This document shows, one piece after another, positions 37,817 through 46,693 of a stretch of DNA of 64,000 nt. The notes under the pieces are model-generated. The model saw only the letters and a list, made by a program, of their open reading frames with translations. It did no database searches and had not been told where the DNA came from. Location: NCBI RefSeq assembly GCF_900102335.1, contig NZ_FNBM01000003.1:417005-481004 (forward strand), given 5' to 3'. Positions within the stretch are counted from its first letter, which is position 1; the number at the start of each line of letters is the position of its first letter. The translations under genes and the position numbers were made by a program. The DNA comes from Phytopseudomonas seleniipraecipitans (GTDB taxonomy: Bacteria; Pseudomonadota; Gammaproteobacteria; Pseudomonadales; Pseudomonadaceae).

Positions 37817-38236
37817 ATGCGCCAGCCCCTTATGCTCGCCAGCCTGCTGATGCTCGGCGCATGCGCCTCGCCGCTGCCCGCCGTCGACCCGAACATGGCA
37901 TGGGTCGACCTCAAAGGTGAAGGCATCGACCTGTTGATGGCCGAGCGCCTGGACCGCAAGCGCGTCAACGACGGACGTTACTTTCAGGTCACGCCTGGCG
38001 CGCATGAGCTGGAGATGCGTTTCAGCTTCGAAATCAGTGGTGGAGGTGGCGCGTCACTGATGTCCGAGCCCCAGCAGCTGACCTGTGACATTCGCATTCG
38101 CTACGATGATTTCAAGGCGGGAGAACGCTACAGCATCGAGGCTCGCCCGGTCACGATGCGCGGCCACGCGACGCTCTACGACGCCGAGCGCAATGTGCTG
38201 GCGCGCGGCAAGAACCTGCGCTGCGGCAGTTTCTGA
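37817..38236 (+). CDS. Small lipoprotein of unknown function
   Basis: A 139-residue predicted lipoprotein. The signal ends in LMLGAC, with lipid Cys at about residue 16. The mature part has no recognised domain; it has two more Cys (in LTCDIRIRY and LRCGSF), which could form a disulfide. ATG 37817 is chosen because GGGAG precedes it and the lipobox is at normal distance; an upstream ATG at 37802 is possible. A terminator follows. Confidence 0.75.
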   Translation: MRQPLMLASLLMLGACASPLPAVDPNMAWVDLKGEGIDLLMAERLDRKRVNDGRYFQVTPGAHELEMRFSFEISGGGGASLMSEPQQLTCDIRIRYDDFKAGERYSIEARPVTMRGHATLYDAERNVLARGKNLRCGSF

Positions 38237-38254
38237 TCAGAGGGGGAAACCAAA

Positions 38255-38278
38255 CCGCCGCGACGGGCGTCGCGGCGG
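38255..38278 (+). terminator. Terminator after the small lipoprotein gene
   Basis: A 10-bp GC-rich stem (CCGCCGCGAC and its complement) with a 4-base loop, then AAAGCTTTT. It may also serve the convergent OsmC gene. Confidence 0.75.
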
Positions 38279-38299
38279 CAAAGCTTTTCTAGAAGCCGA

Positions 38300-38725
38300 T
38301 CAGGCCTCCAGCACTACTTCCAGGGTGATTTCCGCGTTCAGCACCTTGGAAACCGGGCAGCCGGTTTTGGCCGTTTCCACGGCTTTCTCGAACGCCGCAC
38401 GATCGGCGCCAGGCACCTTGGCCTTCAGGGACAAGTGAACGGCAGTGATGGCAAAACCGCCATCCTGCTTGTCGAGGGTGACCTCGGCCTTGGTGTCGAT
38501 GCTCTCGGCAGTCATGCCCGCCTCGCCCAGCTCCTTGGACAGCGCCATAGAGAAACAACCGGCGTGCGCAGCGCCAATCAGCTCTTCCGGGTTGGTACCC
38601 GGCTCGTTTTCAAACCGGGTATTGAAGCCATAAGGCTGCGCGGAAAGTGCACCGCTCTGGGTGGAGATTGTGCCTTTGCCGTCTTTGATGCCGCCCTGCC
38701 AATGGGCCGATGCTGTCTTCTTCAT
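38300..38725 (-). CDS. osmC: OsmC family peroxiredoxin
   Basis: A 141-residue protein of the OsmC/Ohr family that reduces organic hydroperoxides. Family motifs are GTNPEELIGAAHAGCFSMAL, with the first catalytic Cys near residue 59, and the second Cys in KTGCPVSKVLNAEI near 125. The start MKKTASAHWQG at 38725 is typical and GGAGC precedes it; the longer frame to 38779 is not. It ends next to a convergent lipoprotein gene. Confidence 0.9.
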   Translation of the reverse strand: MKKTASAHWQGGIKDGKGTISTQSGALSAQPYGFNTRFENEPGTNPEELIGAAHAGCFSMALSKELGEAGMTAESIDTKAEVTLDKQDGGFAITAVHLSLKAKVPGADRAAFEKAVETAKTGCPVSKVLNAEITLEVVLEA

Positions 38726-38819
38726 CTCATGCTCCTGTTGATGAGGGGTACAGAGTTCAGAGAGACAGCGGCCCGGCAAGTTCGAGTTTTTTGGAAATCA
38801 CAGCGGCGCAGCAGCGAAA

Positions 38820-39815
38820 TCAGCGCAGCCCGGCGAGAATGTCGAAGGCATGCAAACGGTCAGCGAAATCGTAATGGTCGCAGGTGAAGATCAGCTCGTC
38901 GGCCTGGGTCTGCTCGAGCAGCACCTCCAACCGTGCACGAATCTTCTCCGGCCCGCCGATTACCGCCATACCGAGGAAGCTGCCGACCGCATCGCGCTCG
39001 TGAGGCAACCACAATCCTTCCATCGACTCCACCGGTGGGCGCTGTACCAGGCTCTGGCCGCGGATCAGCGAGAGAATGCGCTGGTAAGCCGAGGTCGCCA
39101 GATGCTGAGCCTGCTCGTCTGTGTCGGCGGCCATCAGCGGTACGCCAAGCATTACATAGGGCTTGTCGAGCACCTCGGACGGCTTGAAGGCATTGCGGTA
39201 GACGCGAATGGCCTCGTGCACGTAGCGCGGTGCGAAATGCGAGGCGAAGGCGTAAGGCAAGCCACGTTCACCGGCCAGCTGGGCGCTGAACAGGCTGGAG
39301 CCCAGCAGCCAGATCGGTACATTGGTGCCGGTACCGGGCACGGCGAGCACGCGTTGATCCGGCGTGCGCGGGCCAAGGTAACGCTGCAGCTCGGCGACGT
39401 CCTGTGGAAAGTCGTCAGCACTCCCGGAGCGTTCGCGACGCAGCGCCTGAGCGGTGAACTGATCGGCACCGGGTGCACGACCAAGGCCCAGCTCAATGCG
39501 CCCCGGATACAAGGTCGCCAGGGTGCCGAACTGCTCGGCAACCACCAAAGGCGCGTGGTTGGGCAGCATCACCCCGCCAGAGCCCAGGCGAATGCGCGAG
39601 GTGCCGGCAGCCAGATAGCCCAGCAACACCGCAGTTGCGGAACTGGCGATACCGTCCATGTTGTGGTGTTCAGCGACCCAGAAGCGATTGAAGTTCAACG
39701 ACTCGACATGCTGGGCCAGCGCCAGCGAATTGTGCAGCGCCTGCTGTGCGCTACCAGTGTCGCGGATTGGCGCCAGGTCAAGAACGGAAAAGGGAAGTTT
39801 CGCGAGTGCAGTCAT
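38820..39815 (-). CDS. LLM class flavin-dependent oxidoreductase (luciferase-like)
   Basis: A 331-residue luciferase-like monooxygenase. It has the N-terminal [32 protein letters not shown] and [12 protein letters not shown], typical of YhbW-type enzymes that use reduced flavin. The substrate is unknown. It lies upstream of osmC on the same strand with about 95 bases between. Both could act in oxidative metabolism but no direct link is shown. Confidence 0.88.
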   Translation of the reverse strand: MTALAKLPFSVLDLAPIRDTGSAQQALHNSLALAQHVESLNFNRFWVAEHHNMDGIASSATAVLLGYLAAGTSRIRLGSGGVMLPNHAPLVVAEQFGTLATLYPGRIELGLGRAPGADQFTAQALRRERSGSADDFPQDVAELQRYLGPRTPDQRVLAVPGTGTNVPIWLLGSSLFSAQLAGERGLPYAFASHFAPRYVHEAIRVYRNAFKPSEVLDKPYVMLGVPLMAADTDEQAQHLATSAYQRILSLIRGQSLVQRPPVESMEGLWLPHERDAVGSFLGMAVIGGPEKIRARLEVLLEQTQADELIFTCDHYDFADRLHAFDILAGLR

Positions 39816-39919
39816 GAGAAAAAACCTTGGCTGTGGATAGGGCCGGAGCTATACCCGAGTAAAACAGTAGGTCTTACTCTACGCCTCCCGACACCTCGTG
39901 CCAAACGCCGCGCATCAAA

Positions 39920-39951
39920 AAGCCGGCGGCAGACAGGCTGCGCGCCGGCTT
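39920..39951 (-). terminator. Terminator after the second DUF1161 gene
   Basis: A 9-bp stem (AAGCCGGCG/CGCCGGCTT) with a nested 4-bp stem in the loop. On the minus strand the descending arm is followed by a T run. Confidence 0.8.
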
Positions 39952-39965
39952 AGCGACCATCGGCG

Positions 39966-40187
39966 TCAGTTGCGCTGATAGACGATTTCCTTGGTGTCTC
40001 CATTGCAGCTGCCAACCACTTGACGGTCAGTCACGCTGCCCTTGTCGACAACCTCAAGGGTGTAGGACGACACGCCATTGGCCTGGATTTTCGCGTCGAT
40101 TTCACCTTTCAACTCTTCGCAGTCTTTAGCCGCGAACGCCGAACCGGCCAGAGCCATCAGCCCCACCGCAAACAACACTTTTTTCAT
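39966..40187 (-). CDS. DUF1161 secreted protein (copy 2)
   Basis: A 73-residue protein with a signal peptide (about 1-20, AFAA) and the DUF1161 core CEELKGEIDAKIQANGVSSYTLE, ending IVYQRN. It is paralogous to the gene at 36307, with the same two Cys and the same order of motifs. The start at 40187 has GGGAG upstream; the frame to 40274 is just leader sequence. Function unknown. Confidence 0.87.
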   Translation of the reverse strand: MKKVLFAVGLMALAGSAFAAKDCEELKGEIDAKIQANGVSSYTLEVVDKGSVTDRQVVGSCNGDTKEIVYQRN

Positions 40188-40300
40188 CACAAACGCTCCC
40201 TCGTTACTAATGAATAATCCGGACGCCATGGATAGAGCCCGTTTCAATAAAGCCGTAAATCGCCGCAATGACACGCGAGCACGGCTGTAGTTTTCCGCCG

Positions 40301-40516
40301 TCAGCTATTCGCGACGCGGAACCCGACCTTCAGGGTGACCTGATAGTGAGCCACCGCACCATCGGCGATGTGGCCACGGGTTTCGGTGATCTCGAACCAC
40401 TCCAGATGGCGAATGCTCTTGCTGGCCTCGGCCAGGGCATTGTTGATGGCCTCTTCGATGCTCGACGTGGACGAGCCAACCAGCTCGACCTTCTTGTAGG
40501 TGTGGTGATCTGACAT
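40301..40516 (-). CDS. Dodecin
   Basis: A 71-residue flavin-binding protein that forms a dodecameric shell. It has the family pattern [18 protein letters not shown] near residues 6-23 and the Trp of LEWFEI near 38 used to stack flavin, then [14 protein letters not shown]. It may store riboflavin or FMN and limit photodamage. The start at 40516 follows GGAGG; the upstream 16 residues in frame are unlikely. It is divergent from the first FecI-type sigma gene. Confidence 0.9.
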   Translation of the reverse strand: MSDHHTYKKVELVGSSTSSIEEAINNALAEASKSIRHLEWFEITETRGHIADGAVAHYQVTLKVGFRVANS

Positions 40517-40644
40517 ATCCGCCTCCGGGCTGATTACACATGTGGGCCGATTGCCCTTAATCAATCAGTCCATGAGGCGTACCGCTAAGTTCAGGTTTTC
40601 GATTGTGGTGCCACTGGCGATTGCTCGGCTGGAGCGGCGCACAA

Positions 40645-40663
40645 TAGAATGAGAAGTATTCAT
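40645..40663 (+). promoter_or_regulatory. Candidate Fur box before the first FecI-type sigma gene
   Basis: Matches 11 of 19 bases of the GATAATGATAATCATTATC consensus, with the core AATGAGAAGT also found in the Fur box at 53229-53247. It overlaps an ATG at 40649, which is why I favour the later GTG start for the sigma gene. Confidence 0.5.
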
Positions 40664-40687
40664 ATCAACTCATGGAACGATCCCGCC

Positions 40688-41191
40688 GTGTCCAGCCCGT
40701 CCTCCGCACTGGGTTTTTTCTTCAGTGATCACCATCGCTGGCTGCTCCAACATGTGCAGCGCCGCCTGCGCAACCAGGCCGACGCCGAGGACACGGCTGC
40801 AGAAACCTTCTGCCAACTGCTTGCCGCCAGGATCGATCCCGGCAGTATCGAGCAACCACGAGCCTATCTCTCGACAATCGCCCGTCGCCTGATCTACGAC
40901 CGCCATCGCCGTCGCCAGCTGGAACAGGCTTATCTGGCACGCCTCGCCGCCCTGCCGGAAGAACTCGCACCCTCGCCGGAGGAGCGTCACCTGCTGATTG
41001 AAGCACTGGCGGCTATCGACCGTGCCCTCGACGGCCTGCCGTTGGTGGTCAAGCGAGCGTTTCTCTACAGCCAGCTGGATGGCCTGACCTACGTCGACAT
41101 CGCCATACGCCTGAACGTTTCCGAGCGCACGGTAGGCCGCTATATGACCCAGGCCCTGCGCCAGTGCTACCTGACGCAACTGGCATCATGA
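40688..41191 (+). CDS. ECF sigma factor, FecI family (module 1)
   Basis: A 167-residue extracytoplasmic-function sigma factor. Region 2 includes HHRWLLQHVQRRLRNQADAEDTAAETF near residues 12-38, and region 4 has LDGLPLVVKRAFLYSQLDGLTYVDIAIRLNVSERTVGRYM with the helix-turn-helix. GTG 40688 gives MSSPSSALG, parallel to the start of the second module's sigma factor (MSSAQPPSP). ATG 40649 is an alternative but lies in the candidate Fur box. It overlaps its FecR partner by four bases and probably drives the receptor gene of module 1. Confidence 0.85.
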   Translation: MSSPSSALGFFFSDHHRWLLQHVQRRLRNQADAEDTAAETFCQLLAARIDPGSIEQPRAYLSTIARRLIYDRHRRRQLEQAYLARLAALPEELAPSPEERHLLIEALAAIDRALDGLPLVVKRAFLYSQLDGLTYVDIAIRLNVSERTVGRYMTQALRQCYLTQLAS

Positions 41192-42156
41192 GGCAGACGC
41201 GCCTCGACCCGGCCGCCGAACAGGCCATCGACTGGATGGTCAAGCTGCGCGCCGGGCGTACCAGCCAGGCGCAGCAGGCGCGGTTCGAGCAGTGGCTGCA
41301 CAGCGACGCGGCTCACGCCAACGCCTGGGCCACGCTGCAGCACAGCCTTGGCCAGCCCTACGACACCCTTCGTCAATTGAACAGCCGGCTCCCCAGCGGC
41401 ACGGCGCAGGAGCTGCTGCTTCAACCGAGCTCATCACGACGCAACCTATTGCGCGGCCTGGCCGCATTCGGCCTGCTTGGCGGCGCAACCTGGTTAGGCG
41501 CGCGTAGCCAGCCTGGCCAGGCGCTGCTGGCGGACTTCAGTACCGGTACTGGCGAACGCCGCCATCTACAACTGAGTGACGGCAGCGGCCTCGACCTGAA
41601 CGCCTCCAGCGCCATCGACCTGCGTTTCAGCAGCCGGCAGCGTCTGTTGCTGCTGCGTCACGGCGAGCTGGTGGTGCAAGTCGCGGCGGATGCCGGCCGC
41701 CCATTCATCGTGCGCAGCGCCCAGGGCAGCGTACAGGCGCTGGGCACCCGTTTTCTGGTTCGCCAGGAGGCGGATGCAACGCGTGTGGTGGTGCTCGAAC
41801 ACAGCGTGCGGCTGAGCCTGGCAAATGGTACCCAACGTGTGTTGCTACATGGCCATGGCGCCCTGCTGCGTGGTGACCGTATCGATCTGCTGACCGGTGA
41901 GCAGCCCTATCAGGCGGATTGGCTGAACGGCCGCCTCAGCGTTCTCGATGCACCGCTGGGTGACGTGATCGAGGCCTTGCGCCCCTATCGACGCGGGCTG
42001 ATTCGTGTCAGCCCGCAGATCCGCCAACTGCGCGTACAAGGTGTATTTCCACTCGATGACACGCAACGCAGCCTCGCGGCGCTGGCGGAAACCCTGCCGA
42101 TCAGCGTCGACCATTACGGCCCCTGGCTTACCCTGCTCGGCCCAAAAAATCAGTGA
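41188..42156 (+). CDS. FecR anti-sigma/sigma regulator (module 1)
   Basis: A 322-residue inner-membrane regulator. The N-terminal DUF4880 domain (AAEQAIDWMVKLRAGRTSQAQQARFEQWL) faces the cytoplasm and binds the sigma factor. A membrane segment lies near residues 86-106 (LLRGLAAFGLLGGATWLGA). The periplasmic FecR domain follows (SGLDLNASSAIDLRF, VQALGTRFLVRQ). It receives the signal from the STN domain of the receptor and releases the sigma factor. It overlaps the sigma gene (ATGA); the receptor gene follows about 107 bases later. Confidence 0.9.
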   Translation: MRQTRLDPAAEQAIDWMVKLRAGRTSQAQQARFEQWLHSDAAHANAWATLQHSLGQPYDTLRQLNSRLPSGTAQELLLQPSSSRRNLLRGLAAFGLLGGATWLGARSQPGQALLADFSTGTGERRHLQLSDGSGLDLNASSAIDLRFSSRQRLLLLRHGELVVQVAADAGRPFIVRSAQGSVQALGTRFLVRQEADATRVVVLEHSVRLSLANGTQRVLLHGHGALLRGDRIDLLTGEQPYQADWLNGRLSVLDAPLGDVIEALRPYRRGLIRVSPQIRQLRVQGVFPLDDTQRSLAALAETLPISVDHYGPWLTLLGPKNQ

Positions 42157-42263
42157 GCGCGTGACGATTGGCGTTTATTCATGAAAATCGTTCGCATCGC
42201 TGTCCGGTTTTTCCGTTTCGTTACACCTATCTCCTGACAGCCAACATAATCAGGAGCGTTTTC

Positions 42264-44624
42264 GTGTTCAGACCCTGGCCCCTCGCCGTTGCCATCGCCT
42301 TCGCTGGCCTCCCTTGCACGGTCGCCATGGCCGATCCGGCGGCCCAGCAGCAAACTTTGCAGTTCGACCTACCAGCCTCAAGCCTGGCCAGCACCCTCAA
42401 CGCCATCGCCCGGCAGAGCGGGCAGGTCATTTCTCTCGACCCCGCACTGGTCAGTGGCAAACAGGCACCTGCCGTGCGTGGCGAGTTGAGCGTCGAACAA
42501 GCGCTGCATCAGGCATTGGCGGGAAGCGGCTTGCAACTAGTGGTCACGGGAAGCGGCAGCTTCAGCGTCACGCATGAAGTGAGCGCTAGCGGCGCACTGG
42601 AGCTTTCTTCGTTGAGCATTTCCGGCAAAGCGCCGGGGTCGATCACCGAAGGCACGGGGTCCTACACCACCGGTTCGACGAGCAGTTCCACGCGGCTCAA
42701 CCTGTCGCTGCAGGAAACGCCTCAATCAATCACCGTACTGACCCGTCAGCGCCTCGATGATCAACGGCTCGATAATCTGCCCGACGCGCTGAGCGCGACC
42801 ACCGGAGTTATCGTCAAACCCTTCTCTGTCGGCGGCGACGGCCCACAGATCTGGGCACGCGGCTCGACGATCAGGAACTACCAGATCGATGGCGTGCCCA
42901 GCTCGTCTTCTCTGTCGAACTATGTGCAAAGCACTGCCCTGTATGACCGGGTGGAGATCGTCAAAGGCGCCACCGGCATGATGAGCGGCCTGGGCAATCC
43001 CTCCGCTACCGTCAACATGATCCGTAAACGCCCGACCTACGAACCCCAGGCCAAGATCAGCCTAGAGGCTGGCAACTGGGATCGCTATGGCTCGATGGTG
43101 GACGTAGCCGGGCCACTGACCGAGAGCGGCAACCTGCGCGGCCGCTTCGTCGCGGACTACAAGCATCAGCATGGCTGGACCGACAACTTCGAGCAGGACT
43201 ACCAGACGCTTTACGGCATCGTCGAAGCAGACCTGAGCGAGTCGACATTACTCACCCTGGGCTTCAGCCAGATAAACCGAGATACCAACTCGCAAACGAC
43301 CATCTACCCAGCGCTCTACAGCAATGGCCAGCCGACTGGCGCCGACGCCTCCGACAACGACTCTCCGGCGTGGGGTTATTACAACCATGAGCTGAAAAAC
43401 GTTTTCGCCTCCATCGAGCATCAATTCGACTCGGGCTGGAGCGTGAAGAGCGATCTCAGCCACGCCGTATACAACCACAATGCGACAGGCGCTGGGCTAA
43501 ATGGCACGTTCAGCACAGGAACAGCCAGCGGAGGTAGTGTGCTGTTTCAGCGTTACAACGGGCACAGCGAGCAAGACAGCCTGGACACCTACGTAACCGG
43601 ACCCTTTTCACTATTTGGCCGCGAGCATGAGTTGATTGGCGGCATCACCCTCTCACGGCTCGACAGTTACAGCCCGAGCGAGACACGAACTTCGGGCTTG
43701 TTTACCAACCCGAATTTGGGAACCTGGACCGACGATGTGTCCAAACCGACCTACATCAAGACAGGCAAATCGAATACTACCGAGGATCAACGCAGTGCCT
43801 ACCTCAGTACTCGACTGCATCTGACCGAAGACACCAAGCTGCTGATTGGCAGCCGCGTAATGGACTGGAAAACAGATCGCGAGGCCGTCACTTATGCGAC
43901 AGGTGCACGGAGCAAGAGCAGCGATAGCAGAAACGGAATCTTCATCCCCTACGCTGGCGTCGTGCATGACCTGGACGAAACCTGGGCGCTCTACGCGAGC
44001 TACACCAAAATCTTCCAGCCCCACGACTACCTGACCAACCTCTACTCGAACTCGACCATCGCGCCAACGGAAGGAACGAGCTACGAAACGGGTATCAAAG
44101 CCAACTTCAATGAAGGCCGGCTCAATGCCAGTCTTTCCCTGTTCAAGACCGATCAGGAAAACCTGGCCGTCTGGAGTGGCGCTCTTTATTCCTACGTCGG
44201 GGAAACGGCAACCACCGAAGGCGTCGAACTCGAACTCAGTGGTGAATTGGCTGAAGACTGGCAGTTCAGTAGCGGCTACGCCTACAGCGTGAGTCGCAAC
44301 GACGACAACCAACGCATTCTGACGCGGGCGCCGTTGCACAGCCTGAAAACCTTCACCACCTATCGACTGCCAGGCACGCTGGACAAGTTCACGGTCGGCG
44401 GTGGCTTCAACTGGGAGAGTCGAACCCACGACGGCGCACAAACAGAACAGAACAGTTATGCACTGTTCAACCTGCTGGGCCGTTACGACATCAATGAAAA
44501 CCTGTCTGCGTCGGTCAACGTCAACAACCTGTTCAACAAGGAGTACTACCTGTCCATCGCCGGAAACAACGTGAGCTACGGTGCGCCGCGCAATGTCATG
44601 ACGTCGTTGACGTACAGCTACTAA
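42264..44624 (+). CDS. TonB-dependent siderophore receptor with STN domain (module 1)
   Basis: A 786-residue outer-membrane transducer. After the signal peptide (about 1-30) comes an STN domain (LQFDLPASSLASTLNAIARQSG near 36-57), then the plug (QETPQSITVLTRQRL, DRVEIVKGATGMMSG) and a 22-strand barrel ending in an aromatic residue (TSLTYSY). GTG 42264 has AGGAG upstream and starts the signal peptide; the frame to 42168 is not signal-like. The ligand is unknown. Bases from about 43250 to 44600 are poorer in GC (about 50-53 percent in lines I counted) than the flanking genes. Confidence 0.92.
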   Translation: MFRPWPLAVAIAFAGLPCTVAMADPAAQQQTLQFDLPASSLASTLNAIARQSGQVISLDPALVSGKQAPAVRGELSVEQALHQALAGSGLQLVVTGSGSFSVTHEVSASGALELSSLSISGKAPGSITEGTGSYTTGSTSSSTRLNLSLQETPQSITVLTRQRLDDQRLDNLPDALSATTGVIVKPFSVGGDGPQIWARGSTIRNYQIDGVPSSSSLSNYVQSTALYDRVEIVKGATGMMSGLGNPSATVNMIRKRPTYEPQAKISLEAGNWDRYGSMVDVAGPLTESGNLRGRFVADYKHQHGWTDNFEQDYQTLYGIVEADLSESTLLTLGFSQINRDTNSQTTIYPALYSNGQPTGADASDNDSPAWGYYNHELKNVFASIEHQFDSGWSVKSDLSHAVYNHNATGAGLNGTFSTGTASGGSVLFQRYNGHSEQDSLDTYVTGPFSLFGREHELIGGITLSRLDSYSPSETRTSGLFTNPNLGTWTDDVSKPTYIKTGKSNTTEDQRSAYLSTRLHLTEDTKLLIGSRVMDWKTDREAVTYATGARSKSSDSRNGIFIPYAGVVHDLDETWALYASYTKIFQPHDYLTNLYSNSTIAPTEGTSYETGIKANFNEGRLNASLSLFKTDQENLAVWSGALYSYVGETATTEGVELELSGELAEDWQFSSGYAYSVSRNDDNQRILTRAPLHSLKTFTTYRLPGTLDKFTVGGGFNWESRTHDGAQTEQNSYALFNLLGRYDINENLSASVNVNNLFNKEYYLSIAGNNVSYGAPRNVMTSLTYSY

Positions 44625-44632
44625 TCGCGCTG

Positions 44633-44655
44633 GCCGCCATGTAATGCGTGGCGGC
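44633..44655 (+). repeat. Hairpin after the module 1 receptor gene
   Basis: A 7-bp stem (GCCGCCA/TGGCGGC) with a 9-base loop, nine bases after the stop. No T run; may be a weak terminator. Confidence 0.4.
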
Positions 44656-44827
44656 TATTGGCGGATGCCTCGCACACGCCAGCATGGCAGTCAGACGCAG
44701 GAGCGCCGTTGCCCATGCGGGCAGGCCACGGCGTCAAAGAAAGGCAAGATATCCAGCAGAAGAGCGCATTGACCATCGGCAGCTTACGCCGCCTCAAATC
44801 AGTGCACTTACCTATAAAGACGGATGA

Positions 44828-44852
44828 GTGCGGCAAAACCCGCACGGCTTTT
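44828..44852 (+). terminator. Possible terminator upstream of the module 2 sigma gene
   Basis: A 6-bp stem (GTGCGG/CCGCAC) with a 6-base loop, followed by GGCTTTT. Weak but correctly placed to separate the modules. Confidence 0.35.
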
Positions 44853-44981
44853 ACCAACTTTTCAAACCTCTCACCCACGCTTGGCCCAGGCATTTTCCAT
44901 CCCCCTGTTCCCAAACCTTCAACGCCCTCCTACAATCGCGATCAATTCTTATCCGCACTGGCGCACGCCAAGGGAGTGTCG

Positions 44982-45497
44982 GTGTCCAGCGCTCAGCCCC
45001 CATCACCGTTGCAAAGCGTCGCTACTCTCTACCGTGATCACCACGGCTGGCTGCATGGCTGGTTGCGCAAGCGCCTCGGCGACCGTGAGCAGGCGGCAGA
45101 TATTGCTCAGGACACCTTCTTGCGTCTGTTGCTCGGTGGCCGCCTGCCCAGCCTTGATGAAAGTCGCAGCTACCTGGCCCAGATCGCCCGCAATTTAGTG
45201 ATCGACCAATGGCGCAGGCAGCGCATCGAGCGGGCCTACCTCGACAGCATCGCCCATCTGCCAGAGCCCGAATCGCCGTCGCTGGAAACCCGCGCGATGG
45301 TTATCGAGACCCTACTGCAAATCGATGCGATGCTCGACGCTATGCCGGCCAAGGTGCGCGAAGCCTTCCTGCTCTCGCAGTTCGAAGGGCTGACGTACCC
45401 ACAGGTCGCCGAGCGCCTGCAGGTCAGCGTTAGCTCGGTGCAGAAGTACATGCAGCGCGCCATCTCGGCCTGCTATCAGGTGCTGTACGCCGAATGA
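44982..45497 (+). CDS. ECF sigma factor, FecI family (module 2)
   Basis: A 171-residue ECF sigma factor. Region 2 includes YRDHHGWLHGWLRKRLGDREQAADIAQDTFLRLL near residues 15-48, and region 4 has MPAKVREAFLLSQFEGLTYPQVAERLQVSVSSVQKYM. GTG 44982 is chosen: CAAGGGA lies six bases before it and MSSAQPPSP is a typical start. The frame continues upstream to 44658 but those residues look non-coding. It overlaps fecR of module 2 by four bases. Confidence 0.87.
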   Translation: MSSAQPPSPLQSVATLYRDHHGWLHGWLRKRLGDREQAADIAQDTFLRLLLGGRLPSLDESRSYLAQIARNLVIDQWRRQRIERAYLDSIAHLPEPESPSLETRAMVIETLLQIDAMLDAMPAKVREAFLLSQFEGLTYPQVAERLQVSVSSVQKYMQRAISACYQVLYAE

Positions 45498-46453
45498 AAC
45501 GCACCAGCGATGCGCCGATCCCGCTAGCCGTCGTCGAGCAGGCCAGTCACTGGCTGATGCTGCACTGGGGCGGCGAACTGGATGTCGAGCAACGACAGCG
45601 CTTCGCTGCCTGGCAGGCCTGCGACCCCGAACACCGGCGCGCCTGGCAGCGCCTGGAGCACTTACAGGGCACCCTCGCCGGCGTTCCCGCCCACACCGCC
45701 AACGCCGTGCTGCGTGAGCTACCCGATGCACGTCGTCGCCAAGCCCTCAAGCTGCTTGGTCTGGCGCTGCTCGCGGGTGGCAGCGGGTACCTGGCCCAGT
45801 CGCAGTTACCTTGGCGCGAAGCCATGGCAGATCTGCGCAGCAGCACCGGCGAGCGCCTGCAGCGCACCCTTGCCGATGGCAGCCGGCTGGCCCTCAACAG
45901 CGGCAGTGCAGTGAATATCCGCTACAGCGCCAGCGAGCGGCGCATCCAGTTGCTGAGCGGCGAACTGCTGCTCGATAGCGGCCACGATCCGGCTAAGCGC
46001 TCGCTGATTGTCGAAACCGTCGCCGGGGAAATCCAGGCCCTGGGCACCCGCTTTGCGGTGCATGAAATCAGCGGCGGCAGCCGCGTCGATCTTTATGAAG
46101 GCGAACTGGAGCTGCGGCCCCGCTATGCCGAAACCTCGCGCCTGCGCACCGGCCAGCAACGCTGGTTCTCCGCCGAGCGCAACGCCTCAGTCGGCCTGGC
46201 CGACCGCAATGCTATCGCCTGGAACGAAGGTCGCTTGATTGCCGAGCGTATGCCGCTGGGCCGCTTTATCGCCGAACTGTCGCGTCACCGCCCCGGCATA
46301 CTGCGGTGCGATCCGGACGTCGCTGAACTACCACTGACTGGCGTATTCCCATTAGCCGACACCGACCGCGTACTCGCCGCGTTGCAGCAATCACTACCTG
46401 TGGAAATACAGCGCGTCACCCGCTACTGGGTGACCGTGCGGCCGAGAGGCTGA
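45494..46453 (+). CDS. FecR anti-sigma/sigma regulator (module 2)
   Basis: A 319-residue protein with the DUF4880 domain (VVEQASHWLMLHWGGELDVEQRQRFAAW), a probable membrane segment near residues 82-100 (ALKLLGLALLAGGSGYLA) and the periplasmic FecR domain (SRLALNSGSAVNIRYS, IQALGTRFAVHEI). It is the likely partner of the sigma factor just upstream, with coupled translation (ATGA), and of the receptor at 46694. Sequence is clearly paralogous to the module 1 protein but not nearly identical. Confidence 0.9.
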   Translation: MKRTSDAPIPLAVVEQASHWLMLHWGGELDVEQRQRFAAWQACDPEHRRAWQRLEHLQGTLAGVPAHTANAVLRELPDARRRQALKLLGLALLAGGSGYLAQSQLPWREAMADLRSSTGERLQRTLADGSRLALNSGSAVNIRYSASERRIQLLSGELLLDSGHDPAKRSLIVETVAGEIQALGTRFAVHEISGGSRVDLYEGELELRPRYAETSRLRTGQQRWFSAERNASVGLADRNAIAWNEGRLIAERMPLGRFIAELSRHRPGILRCDPDVAELPLTGVFPLADTDRVLAALQQSLPVEIQRVTRYWVTVRPRG

Positions 46454-46468
46454 CCACTGATCGATCCT

Positions 46469-46481
46469 CACGCTCCGCGTG
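46469..46481. repeat. Short REP-like hairpin, degenerate copy
   Basis: CACGC, TCC, GCGTG within sequence resembling the perfect copy at 46561. One arm has a mismatch beyond the 5-bp stem. Both lie between the module 2 fecR and receptor genes. Confidence 0.5.
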
Positions 46482-46560
46482 GGAATGCCACGTGTGGCGC
46501 TCCGCGCCTTAAACCATCGTCGACTGCAGAACCTGACGGACGCAGAGCATCCTGACATGA

Positions 46561-46583
46561 GTTCCCACGCAGAGCGTGGGAAC
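46561..46583. repeat. REP-like hairpin (GTTCCCACGC type)
   Basis: GTTCCCACGC, AGA, GCGTGGGAAC: a perfect 10-bp stem with a 3-base loop. This form is a common dispersed Pseudomonas intergenic repeat. Confidence 0.75.
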
Positions 46584-46693
46584 GATCATCAGAGCAATCA
46601 GCAAATAATTTCCAGAACCCATTGTCGGTTTTGCCAGCTCGCCCGGGATACCTCTTGAACCCAACAAAGACGCATTCTTAGAGGATATCCGGA

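Larger units (their letters stand above)
44625..44981 (+). other. 357-base spacer between modules 1 and 2
   Basis: No convincing gene; the frame open from 44658 is continuous with the sigma gene but lacks family features until 44982. It contains a hairpin at 44633-44655, a terminator-like hairpin at 44828-44852 and presumably the promoter of the second sigma gene. I did not find a strong Fur box. Confidence 0.5.

Noticed and set aside
42160..42263. FecI-type promoter before the module 1 receptor
   Set aside because: GAAAAT is present but no correctly spaced partner element; I could not define a common motif with the region before 46694.
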